This document shows, in pieces, positions 27,798 through 35,048 of a DNA stretch of 51,028 bases. Position numbers and translations under genes: made by a program. Each line of letters starts with the position of its first letter. Within the stretch, counting starts at the first letter, position 1. This stretch comes from an uncultured Flammeovirgaceae bacterium (GTDB lineage Bacteria > Bacteroidota > Bacteroidia > Cytophagales > Cyclobacteriaceae). The notes below the pieces were generated by a model. That model was not told the DNA's origin. It was given only the letters and a program-made list of their open reading frames with translations, and made no database searches. The DNA lies in NCBI GenBank assembly GCA_937884755.1, contig CAKZYJ010000502.1, forward strand, positions 1-51,028, written 5' to 3'.

Positions 27798-29399
27798 TTA
27801 TTCATTTTTTACGGTGACAATTACTCGTTTATATCTGGTGAGGGATGGGGTACCATCATCAGTTGCTTCAAAAATTATATGAATGGTTTGCCCTCCTACA
27901 GCATCCTCGGGAATCAAAACTTCAGCCTGTAATGAATTAGAATTAGAGATTTCAACTTTTCCGGGATAACTGCCTACCTGGAATTGCCACCATTTGGTAG
28001 AGAGATTATCTCCATCAGGATCAGAAACTGATCCGTGGAGTTGGATTTTTTGTCCGGGTGAAGCTAGAAGGTGTAAAGGTCCTAGAATGCTAATTTCTGG
28101 TTCATGGTTCGCGTCCGAATACTTTTCAGTAATCGACCATTTCAGACGGTTGGCAAAATCACGTTGAACCTGCGGAAAGAAGTTAGGATATTCTTTGTCA
28201 GCCAGTTGATTGTTTTGTGCCCCTATGCTGGCTGCCATTTCGTCGGCGTTTAAACTAGATGTAGAGGGAAAATTATTCGGATCATTTTGAGTCTCCGACA
28301 CTCGACCACCCCAACCACCATAGAATCCTTTTTCGTACCCGCGTAATCCATTGCCAAGCATATTCATAAAGGTAACATTGTCTCCTTCGCTTAACCATGA
28401 ACCTTTAGCCTGCACTGGCATCCAAACAAAATATCCCATTTTTTTCAATTCCTCATCGGTATAGCCCGATAGTCCAAAGTAGTCTACCATATCACCTTTT
28501 ACCATTTGCTTTCCGTCACCCCATACTCGGTACAAATCGCCTAATGGCCCGCGGTCTAGTACGTTTTCCTTCATCCAAGCAGAGGTCAAAAATTTGGCAT
28601 TCTCTACAGATGCATTTATGGGTGCTCCATACCCGTAACGTGGCCCCCCGGTAAACTGTCGGTATTCAATATCAGGCCAATTAGGCTTAATGTAGATAGC
28701 GTAGGTATCATCCTGGTCGCCGTTAGGCAGCAGTATAACTTTTCGGGATACCTTACTTTTTATGGATTCCCAATCAGTAGTGTATTCATATTGATCCTGT
28801 ATTGATTTGAGTGCCCTGGCAATAGTGCTTTGCCCTCCCCAGGCGGTAATGAAGAGCGGGCCTGGCTCGTCATCTAATATTAATGACTTAATCAAGTTAG
28901 ACCCTGGTGTATCTTTAGAGAAATCACCATCAAATTCAATATTTCCGAACCTGATCTTTGACTTAAGATAATCTGGGGTAGGATAATTCGGGTTGTGCTG
29001 TTTTAGGTTAGGATAAACTTGTTCGTATGCCTCAACTATGTCGTGGATAAAACGCTCACCTTCTGCCCAGCGCCATGATTCACACGGACAGGTATCCATC
29101 CCAAAGAGATCATACTCTCTTCCCGGCACATACCATTTAGTGCCTTTTCCATCACCTTTCCAATGATACTGACTGCTAGCGTAAATGAGGCCTTCTATTT
29201 CCATGTCGGTGCTATAGAGCAAAAAACGGATCAGGGAGTTGTTGTCATCTAGTTCAGGGTCGGCAGTGACCACAATGCGCGGTCGAGGTTGCTCCATAGA
29301 AGTTTGCGCATCCACCTTAATTGAAAAATGAAATACTATCGTCATTCCTATTAAATAGGTGAGGTGTTTTTTCTTCAACCTAAATAGAAGTAATTGCAT
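27798..29399 (-). CDS. DUF1593 nucleoside-hydrolase-like secreted protein
   Basis: The 533-residue protein has a signal peptide (MQLLLFRLKKKHLTYLIG onward), then a DUF1593 domain resembling nucleoside hydrolases: RIVVTADPELDDNNSLIRFLL at about 42-62 with the Asp cluster for calcium binding, GPLFITAWGGQSTIARAL, and LPNGDQDDTYAIY. The C-terminal about 95 residues are an Ig/cadherin-like beta domain (LASPGQKIQLHGSVSDPDGD). It probably cleaves a glycosidic bond on an extracellular or periplasmic substrate, which is not known. It is the leftmost cargo gene of the island, 25 bases beyond the attC-like site at 29424-29483. Confidence 0.85.
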   Translation of the reverse strand: MQLLLFRLKKKHLTYLIGMTIVFHFSIKVDAQTSMEQPRPRIVVTADPELDDNNSLIRFLLYSTDMEIEGLIYASSQYHWKGDGKGTKWYVPGREYDLFGMDTCPCESWRWAEGERFIHDIVEAYEQVYPNLKQHNPNYPTPDYLKSKIRFGNIEFDGDFSKDTPGSNLIKSLILDDEPGPLFITAWGGQSTIARALKSIQDQYEYTTDWESIKSKVSRKVILLPNGDQDDTYAIYIKPNWPDIEYRQFTGGPRYGYGAPINASVENAKFLTSAWMKENVLDRGPLGDLYRVWGDGKQMVKGDMVDYFGLSGYTDEELKKMGYFVWMPVQAKGSWLSEGDNVTFMNMLGNGLRGYEKGFYGGWGGRVSETQNDPNNFPSTSSLNADEMAASIGAQNNQLADKEYPNFFPQVQRDFANRLKWSITEKYSDANHEPEISILGPLHLLASPGQKIQLHGSVSDPDGDNLSTKWWQFQVGSYPGKVEISNSNSLQAEVLIPEDAVGGQTIHIIFEATDDGTPSLTRYKRVIVTVKNE

Positions 29400-29423
29400 T
29401 TTTATGGTGGTTTTTGTAATTAC

Positions 29424-29483
29424 TGCTAACGTCCTGTGTATGGTGCGTATCCCGTAGGGTATGCACTATACACCTTGTTAGGC
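29424..29483 (-). repeat. attC-like site A (60 bp)
   Basis: Read on the minus strand the site starts GCCTAAC (29483-29477, matching RYYYAAC) and ends GTTAGCA (29430-29424, a partial GTTRRRY match). The arms TGTGTATGGTGC and GCACTATACACC pair with two mismatches, and a further wobble-paired stem surrounds the central CCCGTAGGG. Size and layout equal those of the short integron attC sites. It lies right after the AraC gene stop at 29502, where an attC should sit in a cassette. Confidence 0.6.
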
Positions 29484-29501
29484 ACTGGGTTTTATTTTCA
29501 T

Positions 29502-30410
29502 TCAGTTCAAGTTTCTATATTCACTAGGACTAATTCCCACTTTTGCTTTGAAGAGTTTGTTAAACCCTTGAGGATATTCAAACCCTAAGCTGTATGCAAT
29601 TTGACTTACACTTTCTTTACTTCCCAAAAGTTGATTTTTAGCTTTTTCAATAACGTAATCGTTGATTTGGTCTTTTGCACTTCGTCCCGTTTCGGATTTA
29701 ATGAGGTCTCCCAAATAGTTTACAGATAGGTTCAATTGTTTAGCACATTCTTTAACCGATAATACACCACTTTCGATTGGATTTTCCGAATTGTAGTAAG
29801 TTCTAACTACTTTATTGAATTCAGATAGTAGATCTTGGTTAAGGTTGGTTCTTGTAAAGAATTGTCGATCATAGAACCGTTTGCTGTATTTAAGCAGCAT
29901 CTCAATATTAGCAATGATTAACTCTTGGCTATGTTTGTCAATATTTTGATTGTATTCTTCTTGAATTTTAACGACCAAGTCGGTAATTGAATTCCTTTCA
30001 CTTTCTGACAAATGCAAGGCTTCATTTAAATCATAATTGAAAAACGAGTAATCTTCAATCGTTTTTCCTAATTCAGATTTGCGAATTAGGTCAGGATGGA
30101 AGAGTAAAGTCCAACCGTAACTCCCCTTAATTTCATCTTGATTTTCTACTTGTATGGTCTGGTTAGGCTTGATAAAAGTCAAGGTGCCTTCGTCAAAATC
30201 ATACGAATTTCTACCATAGTTCATTGAACCTGAAAATCCTTGCTTTAGATTGATTTGGTAGAAATCGAATATGTACTTATAGTATCCGTAGTCAAAATTG
30301 GTAATTCTATCGTCAATTTGAATTACAGAAACTAGAGGGTGTCTGGGTTTTTCCAATTCAAAAAGGCGGTGAACATCGTTAATTGATTTTATCCTTATTA
30401 TTTCATTCAT
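29502..30410 (-). CDS. AraC-family transcription regulator
   Basis: The 302-residue protein has an N-terminal sensing domain with YGRNSYDFDEGTLTFIKPNQ and a C-terminal AraC DNA-binding domain of two helix-turn-helix units (LSVNYLGDLIKSETGRSAKD, then ESVSQIAYSLGFEYPQGFNK, ending FKAKVGISPSEYRNLN). It overlaps the SRPBCC gene by 8 bases and is the last gene of a three-gene operon starting at 31778. It is a clear paralogue of the regulator at 35049-35960. The coding sequence is visibly more AT-rich than the flanking core genes. Confidence 0.93.
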   Translation of the reverse strand: MNEIIRIKSINDVHRLFELEKPRHPLVSVIQIDDRITNFDYGYYKYIFDFYQINLKQGFSGSMNYGRNSYDFDEGTLTFIKPNQTIQVENQDEIKGSYGWTLLFHPDLIRKSELGKTIEDYSFFNYDLNEALHLSESERNSITDLVVKIQEEYNQNIDKHSQELIIANIEMLLKYSKRFYDRQFFTRTNLNQDLLSEFNKVVRTYYNSENPIESGVLSVKECAKQLNLSVNYLGDLIKSETGRSAKDQINDYVIEKAKNQLLGSKESVSQIAYSLGFEYPQGFNKLFKAKVGISPSEYRNLN

Positions 30411-30903
30411 TACCCAAATTTGAAAATTGTTCTACTCTCTCTTTTAAAGCAAAATTTAGTCGCTGGTATGCTTCTTCTACTGGCTTGGGATTCCAAAAGT
30501 TAACTCCAATTCCTTGATAATCTTCATGGATAATAACCTTTGTAGAGTTACCTATGCTCTCTAACACATACTTATGATTAAAAGTAAGCACCAAAGGAAC
30601 TCCACCTTTTTGATTCAGTAGTTTGTTTGGAACTACCTGAACCACAGTTGCACCAATTTCACTTTTGGTATTTTCATCTTGAGTAAACTTGTACTTTACT
30701 TTATTCCCTTCTTGAACTGTTCCTTCAAGCAATTCCATTGTGGGATTCCACTTCGGGTAATCGTTCATTTCAGTGAGTACATTCCACACTTTTTCAGGGG
30801 TAGCATTTATCATGATTTCATGGTGGACGGATTTATTTCCTGTAAAAACCAAGATTACGAGGATTACCAATATGCCTATAAATATGTACATCAATTTTTT
30901 CAT
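30403..30903 (-). CDS. SRPBCC-fold (polyketide cyclase/START-like) protein
   Basis: The 166-residue protein has an N-terminal membrane helix (LMYIFIGILVILVILVFTG) and then an SRPBCC domain: HHEIMINATPEKVWNVLTEM followed by YPKWNPTMELLEG. The fold makes a hydrophobic pocket for a lipid or cyclic molecule; the actual ligand cannot be predicted. Start overlaps the hydrolase stop (ATGA) and stop overlaps the regulator start, so translation of all three is probably coupled. Confidence 0.85.
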   Translation of the reverse strand: MKKLMYIFIGILVILVILVFTGNKSVHHEIMINATPEKVWNVLTEMNDYPKWNPTMELLEGTVQEGNKVKYKFTQDENTKSEIGATVVQVVPNKLLNQKGGVPLVLTFNHKYVLESIGNSTKVIIHEDYQGIGVNFWNPKPVEEAYQRLNFALKERVEQFSNLGNE

Positions 30904-31778
30904 TTCATGTATTTATCAAACCAACCAACTATAGGTTTTGAGTTCTTACCTAACCATGCATAAGCAGCCCCTCTTTTCTTTTCTAAATCAATCCACATTA
31001 TTTCCTTTTCGACCTTAATATCATCATAAAAACTTTTAACCATATCCATGTTGGTCATTGGGTCGTTTTGGTTTTGAATCACTAAGGTTGGTACTGAGAT
31101 ATCCTTAGCGTAAGGAAGGAAAGAATCTCCTGTTAGGTCAGTGCTTCTTTTCTCAGTATTGTATTTATTTCCTGAGTCGATTAGAAAATTTGGCAATCCC
31201 ATTGCTTTAACAAAGTAATCGTAGGTTAGCGGTTGGACGGAAATCATGGTTTTTAGATTTTTGAATGATTTTATTTCTTCCTCTAATCCAAATGCAAAAA
31301 CACTTGCTCCCTGTCCCATGCAAATTGATAACAATCCAATTGTTGCATTTTGATAGTCTTTGTGTTCAGCGATAAACTTTATTGCTGCTACAACGTCCTT
31401 TCTTTCATCTTTACCCCAAGAAACCCATCCTGTTTGTTCACTTTCGCCATGATTACGCATGTCGTACATGAGAACAGAATATCCTGCTTCAACTAAGTAT
31501 TTGGCTTGGTCGAGGAAATGAATATCACTTGTCCAAAGTGTATTTTTCATCATTCCTTTTCCCTCTTGTGTAAAACCACATCGAGAGCATTGCACACCAA
31601 AATGAGACTGAATAATTACCTTATCTGTTCCTCCCTTTACAAGCCAACCTGATAGAGTAACACCATCAGCAGTTTTAAAGGTGACATCTTCGTATTCTAA
31701 AGAATACTTTTCTGGCGTTTCAAACACAGGCGATTTTCCTGGCTTGATCATTAAATCTGAAATTTGTTTTCCGAACAT
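30900..31778 (-). CDS. Alpha/beta-hydrolase (dienelactone-hydrolase-like) lacking an obvious catalytic His
   Basis: The 292-residue protein has the alpha/beta-hydrolase core: VLMYDMRNHGESEQTGW at about 102-118, a nucleophile elbow LLSICMGQGA with Cys153 in place of Ser, and an acid-strand Asp in VIQNQNDPMTNM. Where a His should follow near the C-terminus the sequence reads KKRGAAYAWLGKN, with no His. It could therefore be catalytically weak or use another residue. It is the first gene of a three-gene operon with its own strong promoter at 31806-31833. Confidence 0.82.
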   Translation of the reverse strand: MFGKQISDLMIKPGKSPVFETPEKYSLEYEDVTFKTADGVTLSGWLVKGGTDKVIIQSHFGVQCSRCGFTQEGKGMMKNTLWTSDIHFLDQAKYLVEAGYSVLMYDMRNHGESEQTGWVSWGKDERKDVVAAIKFIAEHKDYQNATIGLLSICMGQGASVFAFGLEEEIKSFKNLKTMISVQPLTYDYFVKAMGLPNFLIDSGNKYNTEKRSTDLTGDSFLPYAKDISVPTLVIQNQNDPMTNMDMVKSFYDDIKVEKEIMWIDLEKKRGAAYAWLGKNSKPIVGWFDKYMK

Positions 31779-31805
31779 CTTAATTACTTTTTATGATTAA
31801 TATCA

Positions 31806-31833
31806 CAAAGCTATCGGCAATTAGTCTGTTCAA
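31806..31833 (-). promoter_or_regulatory. Bacteroidetes-type promoter of the hydrolase-SRPBCC-AraC operon
   Basis: Minus-strand TTG (31833-31831) is followed by 17 bases and TAGCTTTG (31813-31806), an exact match to the TTG-N17-TAnnTTTG consensus known from Bacteroidota. It ends 27 bases before the ATG at 31778 and lies between that gene and attC-like site B, so the cargo carries its own promoter. Confidence 0.7.
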
Positions 31834-31881
31834 CTTATTCAAATTCCTGAATAGCTTATCCGTTTTCCTGTTTTACCTTGT

Positions 31882-31953
31882 ACCTAACATCTGGATATAC
31901 GACATACGTATATCTGCAATATAGCAACATTCGTATATCCACTTGCGGTTACT
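31882..31953 (-). repeat. attC-like site B
   Basis: On the minus strand it ends GTTAGGT (31888-31882, a full GTTRRRY match) next to the cargo. A perfect 10-bp stem is made by 31893-31902 (GGATATACGA) and 31931-31940, with the inner palindrome ATACGTAT. The other end, GTTACT in plus reading, is a poor core. It is homologous to sites C (34545) and D (39781). Confidence 0.55.
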
Positions 31954-32109
31954 AAAATAATACTGTTTAGTATGTTCCACTACTCAAGCAGTAACCCGTA
32001 ACAACCTGTTCCTGAAAGCTACATATAAATTTGGTAAAGCGAATGTTTTGATAAAGGCTTGGCAAAATAGAGCTACGTATTTGGAGTCATATAATACTCG
32101 TTGAGGGCT

Positions 32110-32427
32110 CTATTTAGTAGGTAATCTAAAGCGTACTTTTACGGTGACCTGATCGGATTCAAAATCACTGTTACAGGTGGCAGTTTGCCAGTTAGGCCCT
32201 TCTTTTATCAGTCGGATAGACTCTTCGTCGCAGCCGTAGCCCAAGCTCTTCTTGATGGTAAAGTCAGCCGGATTTCCTTCCGCATCAACTATAAACTGAA
32301 CCTTCACTGCACCCTCTATTTCCTGCTGCCGGGCTTCTTCCGGATAGCGTAGGTTGGTTTGCAAATAGTTTCAGAACGAATCGTACGTAGGAATTGGATG
32401 GGCCGCACTACTAGCCCGGTCGCTCCG
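32110..32427 (-). pseudogene. 3' fragment of the anti-sigma/TonB_C gene (copy B)
   Basis: The last about 105 codons resemble the end of the gene at 40014-41291, including GYGCDEESIRLIKEGPNW and VKVRFRLPTK at the C-terminus. The codon CGA of the intact gene is TGA here (in SF-stop-NYLQTN), so even the fragment is interrupted; an ATG downstream of this stop leaves an 84-residue frame that I do not regard as a gene. Amino-acid differences suggest it derives from a diverged homologue and not from a very recent copy. Confidence 0.8.
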
Positions 32428-32429
32428 AC

Positions 32430-32477
32430 GAAGGAGCTGGACAAACCTTTAACTTCGGTCTTCGGGTGATTCGCTAA
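32430..32477 (+). pseudogene. 3' fragment of the outer-membrane protein gene
   Basis: Sixteen codons, EGAGQTFNFGLRVIR plus stop, equal the C-terminus of the protein ending at 27737 except for a final Arg instead of His. The sequence similarity starts sharply at about 32429, directly after the TonB_C fragment. Confidence 0.85.
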
Positions 32478-32495
32478 CTTATCTATGCCAAAAAA

Positions 32496-32517
32496 AAGTA
32501 GCTATCTTACGCTACTT
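32496..32517. terminator. Bidirectional intrinsic terminator
   Basis: AAGTAGC (32496-32502) pairs with GCTACTT (32511-32517) around an 8-base loop. On the minus strand the stem is followed directly by a run of T; on the plus strand by TAATTTTT. It would stop transcripts from the sulfatase gene on one strand and marks the original end of the outer-membrane gene copy on the other. Confidence 0.7.
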
Positions 32518-32535
32518 AATTTTTAATTCATACAA

Positions 32536-32565
32536 GCTCAATGATCTGAATACAGGGCGTTGGGC
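32536..32565 (-). repeat. Shortened attC-like remnant B'
   Basis: In plus reading it has GCTCAAT (32536-32542) and GTTGGGC (32559-32565) only 16 bases apart. It corresponds to the two ends of the longer site at 34908-35039 with the interior missing. On the minus strand GCCCAAC is a perfect RYYYAAC core following the sulfatase gene. Confidence 0.4.
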
Positions 32566-32657
32566 ACTTCTGCATAAACCGCTATTTGTTTCAAAAAAGT
32601 TATCTCCCAACAGTTAATTGGTGGGTGAAACTAACTTCATCAATGTGAACTCTCCAA

Positions 32658-34481
32658 TTACTTTTTAGCTACATACATATAATATGCTCCTAAAATTGGT
32701 TCCTCATTCTCATCATTAAACCAGCTTTGTATTTCAATATCTCCTTGTTCTAGATTGAAAGTAAAGTTTGCTGAAACATCCTCTTCTGAAACTTCAATTA
32801 ACTTTATTTCGCTCCCAACCTTTAATTGAGCCGAATGTATAGGAAAACTAACGCCCTTGATAAAAGTGCCATCCGTTACTTTCTTTTCTGGAATTCCTTC
32901 TCTAAGCCTGAAGCCTGACTCCTTCGGCCAACGGCGCAGTTCAAACTCATATTCTCCGGCTTCGGAAACAGCTAAATGCCAAATACCGTTTTTCTGTGGC
33001 CCGTAGCGAGTTTGTATCTGTTGATCTACAAAAACATCTAACCATTCGCATGCCGATATCAACATAGGGTTTTCGTGCTCGCTGCCAATGATTACCCGTT
33101 GAGGTATATGTACATCATTTTTCACACCATCCCACCAAGTGTCTAGATGATCTCTCATTTTTGCTACTATTTCCGGATGTTCGTCAGCTACGTTACTGTC
33201 TTGATAAGGATCAGTTGAAATATCATATAACTCCCTATTTTCCAAGAAGCGCCAGTTCTTCCATAACACACCGGCACCATCCTTCATGGGAATAGCCGGG
33301 TTTTCTGTGGTATAGTTAACTTCAAACATGGGCATTCGGCTGTAGTTTATCACAAGCATTCGATCTTCAAGCCTTTCTTTCTCTCCGCTAAGTAGAGGGG
33401 ATAAATCCACACCGTCCAGCTTTTTTGGGATATCGCTAATTCCTGACAGGGAAGTCAGTGTGGGAAGCAAATCCTGAACATGGCATAATTCATCAATTTT
33501 TGAGGGTTGTTCAGACAAGTGTTCAGGTGTTTTCATTAAAAGAGGAACTCGGTGCCCACCTTCCCAGAGTGTCGTTTTGCTACCCTTCATACCTGCATTA
33601 AAATAATCTTTACCAAATGTGCTTCCATTGTCGGTAAGAAAAACCACTATAGTATTATCATCCAGACTTGCTTCTTCCAAAAATTTTTGAAGCTTGCCCA
33701 TATTGTCGTCAATATTGGCACCCATAGCCAAGAAACTCGTTAATTCTTTTCTTTTTGCCTCGTCCATGTTTTCAAATAGTTCAGGTTGTTTGTTCATAGC
33801 CTCCCGAATAGGCTCTCTATAATAGTCTGGTACAAAGTGAGGCCAGTGCGCTGCATTTAGAGCCACGTAAGTAAAGAAAGGTTTATTGGTGGTGATCATC
33901 TCCTGCATCCATTTTATACTTTCATCGAAAAACACATCGGTGCAATATCCTTTAAACGTTTCTTTCTCTCCGTTATGAATGTAGGTGTCGTCGAAATAGT
34001 CATTATCCCAATAATCAGGCAAACTATTTACGTGAGAGGATGGAAACCACAAGGCTTCATCAAAACCTCTATCTTCAGGCCTAAAGGGATAATTATCTCC
34101 CAAATGCCATTTTCCAAAAATGCCGGTAGCATATCCATTTCGCGAAAAAATATCGGCTATTGTTTCTAATTCCGGGCGTAATAAGGTCCTTCCACTGCTC
34201 ACGTTAATAGCACCATTTCTAAAGGCGTCTAGCCCGGTTAATAGCTGACCTCGCGTGGGTGTGCACATTGGGGCTACATGAAAATCGGTAAACTGTACCC
34301 CCTCCTTAGCCAATCGATCTATATTGGGGGTATTTGTTATCGGGTTTCCATTAAAAGAAAATTCACCATAACCCTGATCGTCCGTCATTACAATAATTAC
34401 ATTGGGTGGAGTTTTTTCCGACTTTTCTTCTATGGCACAAGCTGATAAGATGAGGCTAACAGTTAGTAGTATCCCTTTCAT
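32658..34481 (-). CDS. Type I arylsulfatase lipoprotein
   Basis: The 607-residue protein starts with a lipoprotein signal (lipobox around ILSAC, Cys15). The sulfatase domain shows the metal-binding pair in VIIVMTDDQGYGEF (Asp34, Asp35), and the formylglycine motif CTPTRGQLLTG (Cys73 to Arg77) needed for activity, followed by GIFGKWHLGD, a family hallmark. A C-terminal beta-rich extension of about 130 residues follows the core. The Cys-type motif would be matured by anSME or FGE; neither is encoded here. It probably desulfates an algal or animal polysaccharide at the cell surface. It is the only gene in its cargo unit. Confidence 0.93.
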   Translation of the reverse strand: MKGILLTVSLILSACAIEEKSEKTPPNVIIVMTDDQGYGEFSFNGNPITNTPNIDRLAKEGVQFTDFHVAPMCTPTRGQLLTGLDAFRNGAINVSSGRTLLRPELETIADIFSRNGYATGIFGKWHLGDNYPFRPEDRGFDEALWFPSSHVNSLPDYWDNDYFDDTYIHNGEKETFKGYCTDVFFDESIKWMQEMITTNKPFFTYVALNAAHWPHFVPDYYREPIREAMNKQPELFENMDEAKRKELTSFLAMGANIDDNMGKLQKFLEEASLDDNTIVVFLTDNGSTFGKDYFNAGMKGSKTTLWEGGHRVPLLMKTPEHLSEQPSKIDELCHVQDLLPTLTSLSGISDIPKKLDGVDLSPLLSGEKERLEDRMLVINYSRMPMFEVNYTTENPAIPMKDGAGVLWKNWRFLENRELYDISTDPYQDSNVADEHPEIVAKMRDHLDTWWDGVKNDVHIPQRVIIGSEHENPMLISACEWLDVFVDQQIQTRYGPQKNGIWHLAVSEAGEYEFELRRWPKESGFRLREGIPEKKVTDGTFIKGVSFPIHSAQLKVGSEIKLIEVSEEDVSANFTFNLEQGDIEIQSWFNDENEEPILGAYYMYVAKK

Positions 34482-34544
34482 AATATTTCAATAGAGTTGT
34501 AATAGTGTACTGTCAATGATGTTCTCATTAGATATCTTAATTGC

Positions 34545-34615
34545 TGCCAACGTCTGGATATGTAACATACGTATATTTGCAATATAGTACTATTCGTATA
34601 TCCGCCTACGGGTGC
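34545..34615 (-). repeat. attC-like site C
   Basis: The minus strand ends GTTGGCA (34551-34545; near GTTRRRY) 64 bases before the sulfatase start codon. GGATAT (34556 onward) pairs with the end of CGTATATCC (34595-34603). It is homologous to sites B and D, including the inner CATACGTATAT. Confidence 0.5.
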
Positions 34616-34753
34616 TAAAATAGTAGTATCCGGTGTGTTCCACCACTCAAGCAGTAACCCGTAAAAACCGGTTCCTGAAAGCTTTGTACAGCGAATGTTC
34701 TTGCAAAGGTCCAGTAGAACAGAACCAGGGCGTGTAACTATTTGTGGAGAACT

Positions 34754-34890
34754 CTATTCAGTAGGTAATTTAAAGCGTACTTTCACCATGACCTAGATCG
34801 GACGCAAAATATCCGTTATGGGTAGCGGGTTGCCAATTAGGCCCTTCCTTAATTAGTCGGATTTCATTCCGTATCAACCGTAAAGTGCAC
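34754..34890 (-). pseudogene. Decayed 3' fragment of the anti-sigma/TonB_C gene (copy C)
   Basis: The final codons (LPTE-stop) and several stretches such as GGGCCTAATTGGC match the 3' end of the gene at 40014-41291, but frameshifts and a deletion of roughly 60 bases break the frame. It is clearly non-functional. Confidence 0.7.
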
Positions 34891-34907
34891 CTTTTTAATT
34901 CATATAA

Positions 34908-35039
34908 GCTCAACGGCTCAGTGTATGAGCAGTAGCGATCTTTTCACCACTAAATTGTCGAAAAGTAAGATACTTATTAAAAAGCAATAACGGTTCAAGT
35001 ATGCACTTAAACCGCTATCGCTTATACAGAATGTTAGAT
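34908..35039 (-). repeat. attC-like site C' (132 bp, the most complete)
   Basis: Minus strand: ATCTAAC (35039-35033, perfect RYYYAAC) begins 10 bases after the AraC stop at 35049; GTTGAGC (34914-34908, perfect GTTRRRY) ends it. The arm TGTATAAGCGATAGCG pairs imperfectly with CGCTACTGCTCATACA at the far end, with a few unpaired bases as in attC sites. The length is close to that of Vibrio-type attC repeats. The inner half can instead form a terminator-like stem (34983-35022). Confidence 0.6.
34983..35022 (-). terminator. Terminator-like stem-loop after the second AraC gene
   Basis: A 17-bp stem (34983-34999 with 35006-35022; three G-T wobbles) encloses a 6-base loop. On the minus strand TTTTTAATAA follows. 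It would end the four-gene operon starting at 38663. The same bases are part of attC-like site C', so the two structures compete. Confidence 0.6.
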
Positions 35040-35048
35040 ACAATTTGT

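Larger units (their letters stand above)
31882..32477. repeat. Landing-pad copy B: attC-like site, TonB_C gene 3' fragment, outer-membrane gene 3' fragment
   Basis: From 31882 to about 32427 this matches 39781-40336 almost end to end, with many scattered substitutions. At 32427-32430 it switches abruptly to the last 15 codons of the outer-membrane gene whose intact copy ends at 27737. The two fragments are head to head, the opposite of the order in the intact locus, as expected at the join of a tandem duplication or of an integrated circle. Confidence 0.8.
34545..34914. repeat. Landing-pad copy C
   Basis: From the attC-like site it continues with sequence alignable to copies B and D (for example CACTCAAGCAGTAACCCG and GTTCCTGAAAGCT) and then a broken TonB_C gene end. 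It is more decayed than copy B and has internal deletions. It joins at about 34890 to TTTTTAATTCATATAAGCTC, which in copy B lies downstream of the outer-membrane gene fragment. Confidence 0.7.

Noticed and set aside
29424-29483. Reading the hairpins only as intrinsic terminators
   Set aside because: Sites A, B, D and E lack a following T-run on the minus strand and carry paired GTT/AAC cores at fixed places, which terminators would not need. Only C' and 32496-32517 look like true terminators.
32110-32364. An 84-residue open frame that looks like a TonB C-terminal protein
   Set aside because: It is the tail of a longer homologous fragment interrupted by an in-frame TGA. It lacks a signal, membrane helix and plausible start, so it was called part of a pseudogene.
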